59,523 bases of DNA from Paraglaciecola arctica BSs20135 (GTDB lineage Bacteria > Pseudomonadota > Gammaproteobacteria > Enterobacterales > Alteromonadaceae): positions 1-59,523 of the forward strand of contig NZ_BAEO01000043.1 of assembly GCF_000314995.1 (NCBI RefSeq), written 5' to 3'. A model generated the notes under the pieces. It did no database searches. It was not told the DNA's origin and worked only from the letters and a program-made list of their open reading frames with translations. Position numbers and translations under genes: made by a program. Shown here piece by piece: positions 40,738-50,046 of this stretch. Each line of letters begins with the position of its first letter. The first letter of the stretch is position 1.

Positions 40738-41544
40738 ATGAAAGTTATTTCTTTTAATATCAATGGCATACGTGCCAGACTTCATCAACTACAAGCGTTA
40801 ATCGACAAACATCAGCCAGATATCATTGGCTTGCAGGAAATAAAAGTACATAACGACCAATTTCCAGTGGCCGAAGTTGAAGCCATGGGTTACCACGTTT
40901 ATTTTCATGGGCAAAAAGGCCACTATGGTGTGGCTATGATGTGCAAAAAGCCTGCCCTTGAAGTGCAATACGGCTTCCCAAGTGATGACGATGAAGCACA
41001 GCGCAGAATGATCATGGTGAGCTATCCCATGGATAACGGCGAAACTGTGCGGGTGTTAAATGGTTATTTCCCCCAAGGTGAAAACCAAACTCACGAAACT
41101 AAATACCCTGCTAAACGTAAATACTACTCAGACTTAATGGGTTACCTAAACGAATATCACACCCCAGATGAAAATGTGATTGTGATGGGCGACGTGAATA
41201 TTTCCCATACGGATTTGGATATCGGTATTGGTGAACCTAACCGCAAACGTTGGTTACAAACCAAAAAATGCAGTTTTTTACCTGAAGAGCGTGAATGGTT
41301 AAATACCTTAATTGGCTGGGGTTTAACTGACGGATTTCGTGATATGTACCCAGAAGAAGCCGAAAAATACAGTTGGTTTGATTACCGTTCAAAAGGTTTT
41401 CCTGACAACCGCGGTTTACGTATCGATTTGATTTTAGCCACTGCAAAGTTACACACTATGTTAAAAGAAGCAGACGTTGATTACGAGTTAAGAGGCATTG
41501 AAAAACCCTCTGACCATGCACCTATTTGGGCGGTATTTGAATAA
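40738..41544 (+). CDS. xthA: exodeoxyribonuclease III
   Basis: From the ATG at 40738 ([18 protein letters not shown]) this is a 268-residue EEP-family AP endonuclease/3' exonuclease. Catalytic motifs: LQEIKV (metal Glu), [10 protein letters not shown] with the active-site Tyr nearby, [21 protein letters not shown] and the terminal [11 protein letters not shown] (Asp-His pair). It acts in base excision repair. The next gene starts 2 bp after its stop. Confidence 0.95.
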   Translation: MKVISFNINGIRARLHQLQALIDKHQPDIIGLQEIKVHNDQFPVAEVEAMGYHVYFHGQKGHYGVAMMCKKPALEVQYGFPSDDDEAQRRMIMVSYPMDNGETVRVLNGYFPQGENQTHETKYPAKRKYYSDLMGYLNEYHTPDENVIVMGDVNISHTDLDIGIGEPNRKRWLQTKKCSFLPEEREWLNTLIGWGLTDGFRDMYPEEAEKYSWFDYRSKGFPDNRGLRIDLILATAKLHTMLKEADVDYELRGIEKPSDHAPIWAVFE

Positions 41545-41546
41545 CT

Positions 41547-42209
41547 GTGGAGCAAATATCAAACATTACAAACCTACAAATACTAGCGGGAATACTCAGC
41601 CTACTGATTGGGTACTTGGTTAGTAAAAAACTCATTTTCTCGCGGTTAATATCAGACAAAAAGTGCCAACACCTGGTGTTTGGCAGCGCTGCCTGTGTAT
41701 TTATTTTGTGGATGTTTCGCACCGGTATTTATGATGGTTTGGTGGTACATTTTTTATGGTTGTCTGCCCTGCCCTTATTATTAGGATTTAGGTGGGCAGT
41801 CTTTAGTGCAAGCTTAGCGCTAGTTGGCGTAACCATCTTCGGTCAAGAACATCTCCACATGTTAGGGGTGAATTTTCTACTTGGGGTGTTAGCGCCTATT
41901 TCATTGACTTACGGTGTCTATAGCCTGACTTTTTACAAGTTACCCAGGCATCTTTTTGTGTATATATTTTTATGTGCTTTTATCCCCGGCGCATTAAGCA
42001 TAGGCCTGAAAATGCTGGCGATGAGTGGTTACTTTTATCTTGATGGTATGTATAGCTGGCAAGTTATTGAGGATAATTATTTGGTACTCTCTACCTTAAT
42101 GTTATTCCCTGAAGCCATGTTTAATGGCATGACCATTACCCTACTAATTATCTACAAACCGGAATGGGTTTATACGTTTTACGATAAGTTGTATTTAGAC
42201 GATAAATAA
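41547..42209 (+). CDS. COG3235-type membrane protein (ECF-permease-like)
   Basis: A 220-residue polytopic protein with about six hydrophobic helices. The first half (IYDGLVVHFLWLSALPLLLGFRWA) and RHLFVYIFLCAFIPGAL match the COG3235 family, distantly related to CbiM/NikM energy-coupling-factor components. Transport function is inferred, and no ECF ATPase is nearby. It begins with GTG just 2 bp after xthA, so it is probably translated from the same mRNA. Confidence 0.7.
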   Translation: MEQISNITNLQILAGILSLLIGYLVSKKLIFSRLISDKKCQHLVFGSAACVFILWMFRTGIYDGLVVHFLWLSALPLLLGFRWAVFSASLALVGVTIFGQEHLHMLGVNFLLGVLAPISLTYGVYSLTFYKLPRHLFVYIFLCAFIPGALSIGLKMLAMSGYFYLDGMYSWQVIEDNYLVLSTLMLFPEAMFNGMTITLLIIYKPEWVYTFYDKLYLDDK

Positions 42210-42346
42210 TACCGGTGTTCACAATATCAAATTTTAATGACCTTATATTTACATAAATGATTTGAGACCTACTAGGCAGTGCGCAACACTCGTATTATTA
42301 ACAGTTCGCCCCTTGAACTCCCCTAATATAGGAATGTTAAATTTAG

Positions 42347-43033
42347 ATGAAGCTTATATTTATACATGGCTCTGGTGGATGTAAAGAAGCATGGCAGTTT
42401 CAAAGCAAACACTTTAAAGATCCCTTGGCATTGAACCTACCGGGTCACCCTGACGGTAATCTATGCACCAGCATCGCAGAATATTCAGCTTGGTTACATA
42501 GCTACATTCAAGAACAGGGCTTTAAAGACATTGTATTAGTTGGACATTCAATGGGCGGCGCAATTGCCTTGCAGTATGCTGTGGATTACCCAGAAGCCCT
42601 CAAAGGTATTGTTACCATAGGAAGTGGCGCTCGCCTACGTATACACCCAGATGTACTAAAAATGTTCGAGGCTTCGGTTGCCAAGCCATCGCTAGCAACA
42701 CAGTTTAGTGATCAAACCTATAAACTAATCGCCCCTTCCTTAGTTGAAGTGCTGCAAACTCGCGATCAACAAAACACCCCAGCGGCTTTTTTGAATGATT
42801 TTAAGGCATGCGATAAATTCGATATCATGGAAGGGCTAGGTAAAATCACTAAGCCATTACTAGCGGTTGTAGGTGATCAAGATGTGCTGACGCCCCCAAA
42901 ATACAGTACATTTTTAGTTAACAATGTAGAAAAAGCTCAACAAGTTTTGATCCCAGGCGGTACCCATTATGTATTCGCCGAAAAGCCAAATGAAGTAAAC
43001 CAAGCCATAGAAAATTTCATTCAATCTCTTTGA
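42347..43033 (+). CDS. alpha/beta hydrolase
   Basis: A 228-residue serine hydrolase. It has the oxyanion HGSGG (residues 7-11), nucleophile elbow GHSMGGA (Ser about 70), acid VVGDQDVLTP, and catalytic His in PGGTHYVFAEKP. The cap domain is small. The substrate is unknown; candidates are esters or lactones. Confidence 0.88.
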   Translation: MKLIFIHGSGGCKEAWQFQSKHFKDPLALNLPGHPDGNLCTSIAEYSAWLHSYIQEQGFKDIVLVGHSMGGAIALQYAVDYPEALKGIVTIGSGARLRIHPDVLKMFEASVAKPSLATQFSDQTYKLIAPSLVEVLQTRDQQNTPAAFLNDFKACDKFDIMEGLGKITKPLLAVVGDQDVLTPPKYSTFLVNNVEKAQQVLIPGGTHYVFAEKPNEVNQAIENFIQSL

Positions 43034-43263
43034 TGTTTTTCTAATAGTATAAAACGCGACTATCGCTGTTTTAGGCCTAACAGTTAAGGGTATGCAGCAG
43101 TTTTTTGTAATAAACTGACTGGATATGGTAACTGTGTATCCATTTTTGTTGCACTGCCTGTTAATGTTGTGGCCTTGTGAGGTACATTACTTGGCAGCCT
43201 GAATAATATTCTCTGCAGGGCTGTGAAGAACGTCTAACAACAATAAAGACAAGAGACCATTTT

Positions 43264-44070
43264 GTGGAAATAGAATTAATTATCCAACTGAGTTTATTAG
43301 GCTTAGTAGTTGGTTTTGCAGCAGGTTTATTAGGTGTCGGTGGCGGCGGGATTTTGGTTCCCATGCTAACCAGTATTTACCTAGCCGAACAAATTGTACC
43401 TTCCCATGCTGTTCACTTAGCTTTAGGTACTTCTATGGCTTGCATTATTACCACTACTTTATCCAGTGCATTTAGTCACTACAAAAATCATAATGTTGAC
43501 TGGGAAAGTGTTAAAGCAATGGTGCCTTTGATTATTGTAGGCGCCATAGCAATTTCGTTCTTGGTTCCCTTCATTAATACAAGTTTTCTTGCAGTATTCT
43601 TTTCGTTATTTATGTTTAGCATTTCCATAAAACTATTCTTCAACAAACAACATATAACCGCCAACAAAACCAAAATTCCACCGCAGTTGGCGGGATTAGG
43701 AATAGGCAGTATTTCTACCTTAGTGGCGATTGGCGGCGCGGTGTTGATTGTGCCTTACCTAATGAGTAGAGGATTAGAAATGAGACGTGCTATTGGCAGT
43801 TCGGCCGCTATTGGTTTTCCCATCGCTATTTCAGGCACTATAGGTTACGCAATTAATGGTCATATCAGCGCCGAAGACTTAGGCAATAATCAGGCTATTA
43901 TAGGCTTTGTGCATATTCCCAGTGTGATTATTATTTCAATATGTGGATTTGTTATGGCGCCAGTGGGGGTGATGATGTCGACTAAACTTCCGGTCAAAGT
44001 ATTGAAAAAGATATTTGCGGTATTGTTAGTCTGTTTAAGTATCAAGATGCTGATGAATGTGATGTTGTAG
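43264..44070 (+). CDS. sulfite exporter TauE/SafE family permease
   Basis: A 268-residue membrane protein of about eight helices with two GxGGG-type repeats: FAAGLLGVGGGGILVPML near residue 20 and STLVAIGGAVLIVPYL near 155. Members move sulfite, sulfoacetate or other organosulfur anions; the substrate here is unknown. It begins with GTG. It is the last chromosomal gene before the cassette array. Confidence 0.88.
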   Translation: MEIELIIQLSLLGLVVGFAAGLLGVGGGGILVPMLTSIYLAEQIVPSHAVHLALGTSMACIITTTLSSAFSHYKNHNVDWESVKAMVPLIIVGAIAISFLVPFINTSFLAVFFSLFMFSISIKLFFNKQHITANKTKIPPQLAGLGIGSISTLVAIGGAVLIVPYLMSRGLEMRRAIGSSAAIGFPIAISGTIGYAINGHISAEDLGNNQAIIGFVHIPSVIIISICGFVMAPVGVMMSTKLPVKVLKKIFAVLLVCLSIKMLMNVML

Positions 44071-44178
44071 ATATTTAGCAATTCACGCTGTTTGCTTGGC
44101 ACTGCTTAAACCAATCTGGGGTTATTCCATGAGCATATCCGAGTAATATAACACTCAACATCACTGACAAAGGGAAGA

Positions 44179-44277
44179 CAGCAACGCCTTAAGTAAGTGG
44201 AAAATAACGGTTGGTTATAATGCACAAGGAACGGCCCGCAACCAACTGTTATTTTACCGTTTGATTAACTTGTATGA
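44179..44277 (-). repeat. attC site (leftmost, degenerate core)
   Basis: The palindrome has arms AAAATAACGGTTGG and CCAACTGTTATTTT with flanking CAGCAAC on the left. The right core reads TGTATGAA rather than GTTRRRY, so it may be inactive. It shares the GTTGG...CCAAC arm type with sites at 47.8, 51.3 and 59.5 kb. Confidence 0.6.
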
Positions 44278-44278
44278 A

Positions 44279-44723
44279 TTAGAACCAAGGCTTATGACCT
44301 ACTACATAAATTTGTTCAAATTCCTCATCAGATTTAACTAAATAAATAATAAACTCTACAAATGCTATTATTGCAATAATCATTGAGGGGAGCCCAAGCA
44401 ATATAAAGCCAAACAAAAATACTAATAGCATAATTACACCTTGTTTGGTGTAACCTAAGTAAAATTTATGAGCTCCAAAAGCACCAAGGAAAAAAGCAAG
44501 CAACGCAGCTGCTATTTTTTTTAGAAGCTCCAGCTGAACCAAGTGATTCAGCATAAATGGCTTCAGCATTCTCACCATTAATAGAAAAATCAATTTTATT
44601 ACCTGCTTTAGGTAACGCTGTTCCTTTCCATTCCTTTATTTCAAAGTTATATCTATTTCCATCATCCCCTGAAATAACACCAGAACGACTATCTTCATTA
44701 AACTCAAGGATTTTACCCTTCAT
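44279..44723 (-). pseudogene. cold-shock-like plus TM2 domain protein, frameshifted at A8
   Basis: Two overlapping frames together make one familiar protein. The first (44723 leftward) gives a small beta-barrel, cold-shock-like domain: MKGKILEFNEDSRSGVISG, then YNFEIKEW. The second gives a TM2 domain: FFLGAFGAHKFYLGYTKQG and IIAIIAFVEFIIYL. The frames switch at a run of eight A on the coding strand (44515-44522). Removing one A restores GASKKIAAALLAFFLGAFG. A -1 ribosomal slip would meet TAG at once, so a +1 slip, transcriptional slippage, a true mutation or a sequencing error are the options. Confidence 0.8.
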
Positions 44724-44757
44724 AACTACTACTCCATTGCTGATTTATTATTTGAAC

Positions 44758-45123
44758 ATCTAACGAGGCTCTAGAATAACTCGTTTTAAATTTATTTACT
44801 CATCCATAGACGGTTTCTGAGTTCATATTTTGATTCAATCGATTACTGTATTTTATGGTGACCATATTTATAACGACATTCAATCTAGACTATTTATCTA
44901 GCCCCCCTTCAAAAACGTCATTTATTTTAAGGGTACAGCTCTTAATTATTGGCATACTTATCTAAATATACCTTCGTTTGAATTTCGGAATTCATTCAAT
45001 ATCTAAGGTTGTTTAATAACAATCGCTAGATATAAGCTAAACACTTAACATCCTAATTATTATGTGCAAAAAACGAGTAAAAACGCGGGATTAAGTGTTG
45101 TAGAATCCTTAAGTATTGAACCA
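44758..45123. other. intergenic region with a degenerate attC-like/inverted-repeat arm
   Basis: ATCTAAC at 44758-44764 followed by GAGGCTCTAGAATAAC resembles the terminus of the 146-bp geneless element at 52,424 (AAC then GAGGCTGTAGAATTTATC). No partner arm was found nearby. The rest is AT-rich with no gene. Confidence 0.4.
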
Positions 45124-45993
45124 CTAAGTATCACTTAGTTTGTATTTATCTTTATACATGGCTTTATCTGCACTAGCGAGCAAGGTATCTGGAGTAGAGC
45201 CTTCTTCAGGGAAGATAGCGACACCGATACTACAATTCACTGCAATCTTTTCATCATTGATAGTATAAGTTTGGTTTAAAGCCTTAGATATTGTTTTGAC
45301 CATTGACGAAATATCATTTTGGTTTGAAATACTTTCCAATAATACTACAAATTCATCACCCCCAATCCTTGCAACTGTATCTGAAAGACGGATAGATTGT
45401 TTGAGTCGCAATGCAGTTTCTAACAAAACCTGATCGCCGAATGCATGACCTTTAGTATCGTTAAAGATTTTGAATTTATTCAAGTCGATATAAAGCAATG
45501 CAAAATTACTGTTATTCCGTTCAGACTGGTCGATTAAATGCTGTAAGCGGTCAAGCAACAAATAGCGGTTAGGAATTTTTGTGAGGTAATCATAATGAGC
45601 AAGATGTTCAAGTCGTTCAGTTTCTTTAATACGAGCAGTGATATTCCTATTAATACCTAAAGCTCCTACCATTTGTTTGTCTAAATCATAAATAGGTACA
45701 CACATGGATTCTATCCAGCCAATCTCTCCATTTTTATGTAACATCCTGATTTCACCAGTCCATTTACCCGATTTTTCCACAGCGGAAATAACTTCAGAGA
45801 CAATTTGGTCGGTGTCTTCAGGCACATGCAGCATATTAACAGGTTGGCCAATAGCCTCGTCTTTGGAGTAGCCATAAAGATTTTCAGAACCCTTATTCCA
45901 GTCTGTAATGGTGCCCTGCAAATCAGTTACTACCAACGCATCAAATAGATAATCGAAAGCTATAGATCTTAGTTTAAGAATGTCAGTTATCAT
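45124..45993 (-). CDS. PAS-GGDEF diguanylate cyclase
   Basis: A 289-residue soluble protein. A PAS domain with PAC (residues 10-120: FDALVVTDLQGTITDWNKGSENLYGYSKDEAIG and ALGINRNITARI) is followed by a GGDEF domain (130-285) with intact RIGGDEF and NKFKIFNDTKGHAFGDQVL. It should convert two GTP to cyclic-di-GMP, gated by the PAS ligand or redox state. No membrane segment. It sits inside the cassette region, but no clean attC flanks it on both sides, so it may be an insertion or part of a large cassette. Confidence 0.88.
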   Translation of the reverse strand: MITDILKLRSIAFDYLFDALVVTDLQGTITDWNKGSENLYGYSKDEAIGQPVNMLHVPEDTDQIVSEVISAVEKSGKWTGEIRMLHKNGEIGWIESMCVPIYDLDKQMVGALGINRNITARIKETERLEHLAHYDYLTKIPNRYLLLDRLQHLIDQSERNNSNFALLYIDLNKFKIFNDTKGHAFGDQVLLETALRLKQSIRLSDTVARIGGDEFVVLLESISNQNDISSMVKTISKALNQTYTINDEKIAVNCSIGVAIFPEEGSTPDTLLASADKAMYKDKYKLSDT

Positions 45994-46449
45994 AATTTAC
46001 CTTGGCCTAAAAATGTACGATGCACAAGTAGTAAATACCTTAAGGTGCTCACAAAACACATATTTATTTCTTCGAATGTCAATTCGATTATTATTTCTAA
46101 ATTAGAAACAAAATTAAGGTTAACTACCAATACTAATAATAAGCTGAAACCGATGTTTCCATATTCGGTAAATATGCACTGTATAGAGTGGCCAAATCGC
46201 AGCTTATAAGCACAAAACAAGCGATAAAAAACGCTCGTACAGTTTGTAGCAGTTGCATACTTTTTTAGTGCCACATTTTATTAAAATGTGGCACTAAAAA
46301 ACCTAAGTAATTAGGGCGTCGGGGGATAATCCAACATTCTCAATTTCTACTATTAGATTGATGATTCAGAATTAGTTAACTAGCTGAATACCAATGCGTG
46401 TAGACTTGCCGCCGAACACTCCTACACCACAGAAATACGGATTACAAAT
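45994..46449. other. intergenic region
   Basis: A minus-strand frame of 94 codons (45990-46274) has no recognised family and begins inside the terminator stem, so it is probably not a gene. Otherwise only the strong terminator at 46261-46301 is seen. Confidence 0.45.
46261..46301. terminator. strong bidirectional terminator
   Basis: A 20-bp perfect inverted repeat (46261-46280 and 46282-46301) with a single-nucleotide loop: GTGCCACATTTTA core flanked by T6 on one side and A6 on the other. It insulates the region between the PAS-GGDEF gene and the antiporter gene. Confidence 0.8.
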
Positions 46450-47736
46450 ATGGCACTTGCCTCATGGTTTATGTTAATTGGTGCACTTATGCTGAGTATG
46501 GGGTTTCTTACTGTCGTAATAAATCGCCTGCCGATCACCTCATCAATGTTTTATCTTTCGGTTGGAATACTGATCGGCCCCACAGGGTTTGCGCTTTTTC
46601 ATTTCAATCCTTTGGAGGAATCAGGATTTCTTGAAATTTTAACCGAATGTGCTGTGCTAATTTCGCTATTCGCAGCAGGCGTTAAAATGCCAGTTCCGGT
46701 TTCTTTTAAGCGCTGGCGAAGCCCAATTCAATTAGCATTTTTTTCGATGCTTATCACTGTGGCACTGGTTGCAGCATTTGCATATTATTTCTTACAACTG
46801 CCGCTGGGTGCGGCCATATTGTTGGGGGCAATAATTGCACCAACCGATCCAGTATTGGCCACTGATGTGCAAGTTCGTCACCATGGCGATGAAGATCATT
46901 TACGTTTTGCATTAACCTGTGAAGCTGGAATGAATGACGGAACTGCTTTTCCCTTTGTCATGTTGGGTTTAGGCCTTTTAGGACTACATGAACTCGGTGA
47001 GTTTGGCAGCCAATGGTTTCTAATCGATATAATTTGGGCGACCACAGCCGGTCTTGGTATAGGCGTATTATTTGGGTGCTTATTAGGCTATTTAGTGTGG
47101 TATGTGCGCAGCTACGGTCAAAAAATTACTGTGTTACATGATTTTCTAGGACTTGGACTGATTGCTACTGTCTACGGCGTTAGTTTGTTAGTAGATGCTT
47201 GGGGATTTTTAGCGGTATTTGCCGCTGCAGTGGCCTTGAGACAAACTGAAACGTCTCTTGTTTTAAAAAAGCAAAATCCAGTAGTACCTGCAGAATTACA
47301 AGATGCGGAAATAACTAAAGAAGCCGATGCGCCATATCAACATTTAAGTGAAGGTACTTTGGTTTTTAATGAACACTTAGAACGTTTGTCAGAGCTAGTT
47401 TTGATTATATTATTGGGCGGCACATTATTTGTTGATTCATGGAGTTGGCGAGCAGTAGGGTTTGCAGCCTTTATTTTTATGGTAGCGCGACCGCTAAGTG
47501 TCTACATAGGTTTGTGGCGTTCTGATATGCCGATGCCAATTCGAGGCATGAGTGCGTGGTTTGGTGTACGAGGAATTGGCTCACTCTACTATCTTATGTA
47601 TGCGATTCAACATGGACTTCCCCAAGAACTTGCCTTGGAATTAATCCATTTAGTATTTATCGCCATTACACTATCAATATTTATACACGGATTGAGCGTT
47701 AAGCCTTTAGTGCGGCGTCACGACAAAATTGATTGA
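46450..47736 (+). CDS. NhaP/CPA1-type sodium/proton antiporter
   Basis: A 428-residue membrane protein with about 11-12 helices. Family marks are the LGAIIAPTDPVLATDVQ motif (about residues 126-142) with the acidic pair of CPA1 exchangers, CEAGMNDGTAFPF, and WFGVRGIGSLYYL near residue 375. It lacks a long cytosolic tail. It is in plus orientation, against the cassettes, and unusually large for a cassette gene. No attC lies immediately upstream; one lies downstream (47,766). Confidence 0.88.
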   Translation: MALASWFMLIGALMLSMGFLTVVINRLPITSSMFYLSVGILIGPTGFALFHFNPLEESGFLEILTECAVLISLFAAGVKMPVPVSFKRWRSPIQLAFFSMLITVALVAAFAYYFLQLPLGAAILLGAIIAPTDPVLATDVQVRHHGDEDHLRFALTCEAGMNDGTAFPFVMLGLGLLGLHELGEFGSQWFLIDIIWATTAGLGIGVLFGCLLGYLVWYVRSYGQKITVLHDFLGLGLIATVYGVSLLVDAWGFLAVFAAAVALRQTETSLVLKKQNPVVPAELQDAEITKEADAPYQHLSEGTLVFNEHLERLSELVLIILLGGTLFVDSWSWRAVGFAAFIFMVARPLSVYIGLWRSDMPMPIRGMSAWFGVRGIGSLYYLMYAIQHGLPQELALELIHLVFIAITLSIFIHGLSVKPLVRRHDKID

Positions 47737-47765
47737 ACACGGTCACTTTATCGTTTATTTACTTA

Positions 47766-47844
47766 GCTAAACGGAAAAATACAGTAGCGCTAAAATTGCA
47801 AAGCAATAGCCAACTGTATTTTCCCCGTTTAAGTGCCTTACTAG
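47766..47844 (-). repeat. attC-like site
   Basis: Arms AAACGGAAAAATACAG and CTGTATTTTCCCCGTTT enclose a central TAAAATTGCAAAGCAATAG hairpin. The outer cores (GCTAAAC, TTACTAG) fit the consensus only loosely. It is the attC of the DUF805 cassette. Confidence 0.55.
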
Positions 47845-47847
47845 GTT

Positions 47848-48186
47848 TTATGCTAACTCACCAGATTTGGGGTTAACACCATACTCATTAGTGTCATGAC
47901 TATCTTGCACTAAGAATACGATAAGAATAATTATTCCAATGAGTGGGATTAAAGCAATTAGCTGCCACCAACCAGTACGACCAGTATCATGAAGCCTTCT
48001 TGCCGCAATGCTAATACTTGGAACTAGTAGTGCAAGACCAAATATCATTGAAATGATATTTAAGCCAAGTACGGCTAAAACAAAATTGATAATCATATAA
48101 ATTAATATGAACATCCAATATTCCTGTCTTCGTGCCCTACCTGTAAAATCAGCATACTTTTTTAATGCGCCTATAAAATAATCCAC
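47848..48186 (-). CDS. DUF805 family inner-membrane protein
   Basis: A 112-residue protein with three to four membrane helices. The family pattern is clear: ALKKYADFTGRARRQEYWMF at the N-terminus and ISIAARRLHDTGRTGWWQLIALIPLIG in the second half. Function is unknown (YhaH-like). It is a typical small integron cassette gene with its attC directly downstream. Confidence 0.88.
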   Translation of the reverse strand: MDYFIGALKKYADFTGRARRQEYWMFILIYMIINFVLAVLGLNIISMIFGLALLVPSISIAARRLHDTGRTGWWQLIALIPLIGIIILIVFLVQDSHDTNEYGVNPKSGELA

Positions 48187-48227
48187 TACGGACTCTCCTT
48201 GTTGTTATGTTAATAAAACTGTAAAAA

Positions 48228-48333
48228 TTTCAACGCCTGCATATGAGGCTTGACTGTACTAGCTGTTTTTTTTACTGCACACAGTGAAGAATGTGACTGT
48301 TCATTCCAAAAAGGCAAGATGCACTCGTTAGAT
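48228..48333 (-). repeat. attC site
   Basis: Cores TTTCAAC (48228-48234) and GTTAGAT (48327-48333) bound partly pairing arms GCCTGCATATGAGGC and GGCAAGATGCACTC. It is the attC of the SRPBCC cassette. Confidence 0.75.
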
Positions 48334-48783
48334 TTAATTTGCACTTTTCTTGACCAAGTAACGCCATCTTAACTGACGATAACGATAAAAAACATGTGCA
48401 TACAACCAAATTGCAGGTGTAAACAAACCAGCTTTAATTTCGACGTCGTCTGTATAATTACAGCTAGAAATATCTGCTGCTTTTATACTAATAAGGTGAT
48501 TCCAAGTTTTAACTACCCCACCAGACTCATGAGTTAACATAACCATTTTTGAATCACAAATATATTGGAAACTTATTTGATGACGCCAAGCAGGTATAAG
48601 ACCAAATAATATAATTCTTAGTTGTTCTGTTTTACCCTGCTGCCATTCACTAGGTAGGTTGGAACTTATAGATTTGAAGCCCATCAGTCCACGTGTGACA
48701 TAATGCAAAGTGTTACTCTGTTTCACTAATGCCCATGCTTCTTCTGCTGAAGCTTCGATGTTAGATGTAATAGATACCTTCAT
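48334..48783 (-). CDS. SRPBCC-fold (polyketide cyclase/START-like) protein
   Basis: From the ATG at 48783 this is 149 residues. MKVSITSNIEASAEEAWALVKQSNTLHYVTRG is a typical SRPBCC opening, with alternating strands afterwards (MVMLTHESGGVVKTWNHLISI). The fold makes a hydrophobic ligand cavity. It ends in a basic tail (YRYRQLRWRYLVKKS). Ligand unknown. An upstream extension to 48828 runs into cassette boundary sequence and is disfavoured. Confidence 0.7.
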   Translation of the reverse strand: MKVSITSNIEASAEEAWALVKQSNTLHYVTRGLMGFKSISSNLPSEWQQGKTEQLRIILFGLIPAWRHQISFQYICDSKMVMLTHESGGVVKTWNHLISIKAADISSCNYTDDVEIKAGLFTPAIWLYAHVFYRYRQLRWRYLVKKSAN

Positions 48784-48819
48784 ATTCTTCCTTAAATATA
48801 AACGCCCATGAAAAATAAG

Positions 48820-48873
48820 CCCTAACATGCTAATGCCAAGTGAATACTTCTCCTTTTGAACGTATTGTTAGAC
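48820..48873 (-). repeat. attC-like site, short
   Basis: CCCTAAC (48820-48826) and a perfect GTTRRRY core GTTAGAC (48867-48873) flank a short spacer; the arms pair weakly. The stop codon of the DUF1294 cassette lies inside the right core. An alternative left core is ATATAAAC near 48803. Confidence 0.5.
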
Positions 48874-49500
48874 ATTCAATAATGGAGAAATTACATTATC
48901 GATGAAGTTTATTCCTTTTCCTGTATGGAGCCAAAAAAAGCCGGCTAAATTTAATACAACAGTTACCCAATACACACGTTTAAATTCCTTTTTGCTCGAT
49001 TTATGCCGCAATTTTTTTTGAGCAAAAAAAGCACCAGGCCAACCACCAATTAGAGAAAGCATATGGAGTGTACTTTCTTGTGTTCTCCAGCGATCATTTT
49101 GAGCCGCAGATTTATCAATTGCGTAAGCAGTAAAAGTAATGACGCTCATTACAATATATAAACCCACAACAATTGCAGGTAACTTGCCGCTAAAGGTTGA
49201 TAGTAATACCACAGCGCAAAAAATGATTGTAAAGACACCGCCAAAGTTACTAGCGCTTTTTGCTTTACTGCGTTTATTTAAGTTTTTAAGGTCACGAGCA
49301 AATTGAATATTTTCAGCTTTATAGCGATTATTATTTTCGTGAACTAATTCATAAACAATGACTTCGCCATTAACAGGCCTACGTGTGCGAGGTTTAAAGG
49401 CTTTTATATGCACAAAAGCGCGCTGTCCACCACCATTCGGCTCGACAAAACCAAAACCCTTATCATCATTCCAGTTTAAAACTTTACCTTGAAACTTCAT
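48868..49500 (-). CDS. cold-shock-like domain plus DUF1294 membrane protein
   Basis: A 210-residue two-domain protein. Residues 1-70 form a cold-shock/OB-fold domain with the RNP-type GFGFVEPN and AFVHIKAF strands. Residues 80-200 form a DUF1294 domain with about four helices and the conserved YAIDKSAAQNDRWRTQESTLHMLSLIGGWPGAFFAQ. Function is unknown. The stop codon TAA is embedded in the attC core. Confidence 0.88.
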   Translation of the reverse strand: MKFQGKVLNWNDDKGFGFVEPNGGGQRAFVHIKAFKPRTRRPVNGEVIVYELVHENNNRYKAENIQFARDLKNLNKRSKAKSASNFGGVFTIIFCAVVLLSTFSGKLPAIVVGLYIVMSVITFTAYAIDKSAAQNDRWRTQESTLHMLSLIGGWPGAFFAQKKLRHKSSKKEFKRVYWVTVVLNLAGFFWLHTGKGINFIDNVISPLLNV

Positions 49501-49516
49501 GTTCCGTCTCGAATTT

Positions 49517-49580
49517 GGCTAACACTCCCAAAAGGGGCTTAAAAATTATTTTCTAATCTTACTTCTACTAGTCCGATTCA
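49517..49580 (-). repeat. possible degenerate attC
   Basis: GGCTAAC at 49517-49523 is followed by a short palindrome (CCCAAAAGGGG) and an AT-rich stretch, but no GTTRRRY core closes the site. It lies where an attC for the 134-residue membrane-protein cassette is expected. Confidence 0.3.
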
Positions 49581-49972
49581 ATGGGCTTGTTGTAAGGCAC
49601 ATGCTTACGTACATAATTCCATGCTGTAATTGAACATGCAGAGCCTAACACACCATAAACACCTAAAAAGGCAACGGTTCCAAAACTGAATTCAGTACCA
49701 ACACTAACTAACAATATTAAGGGTGCAAACACTCCTAAAATAAAACCCGATAATAAATATACAAGCAAATTAGTTGGTTCTGAAAACTTAAATTTATTTC
49801 GGATTTTCATTAACGGGTAAGCAAAAATTAGACTACAAAACAAAGCGAATGAAAAAGTGATTAATCCGAATAATATGGCTGCACTGCCATAAAATGGAAT
49901 ACATACAGTTGTGAAAAGTAAGGATCCGAAAAATGCTGATTGTAAACTAGATATGATGACATGCCAGAACAA
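49568..49972 (-). CDS. hypothetical membrane protein (cassette)
   Basis: A 134-residue protein with about four hydrophobic helices (residues 5-27, 28-52, 68-92, 95-118). No family was recognised. It ends in a polar tail (RKHVPYNKPIESD). Confidence 0.55.
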   Translation of the reverse strand: MFWHVIISSLQSAFFGSLLFTTVCIPFYGSAAILFGLITFSFALFCSLIFAYPLMKIRNKFKFSEPTNLLVYLLSGFILGVFAPLILLVSVGTEFSFGTVAFLGVYGVLGSACSITAWNYVRKHVPYNKPIESD

Positions 49973-50046
49973 TGAAGTGCCTTATCTTTGTCAGTGTTTG
50001 ATGATTGATAGTGCCAGAACTTACTCGTTACGTGAACCTTTTTCAC

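Noticed and set aside
44466-44723. Independent 85-residue gene
   Set aside because: Its end (SCVACFFPWCFWSS) is nonsense produced by the frameshift; the TM2 frame completes the real protein.
45990-46274. 94-codon frame upstream of the PAS-GGDEF gene
   Set aside because: Starts inside the perfect terminator stem and has no family features.
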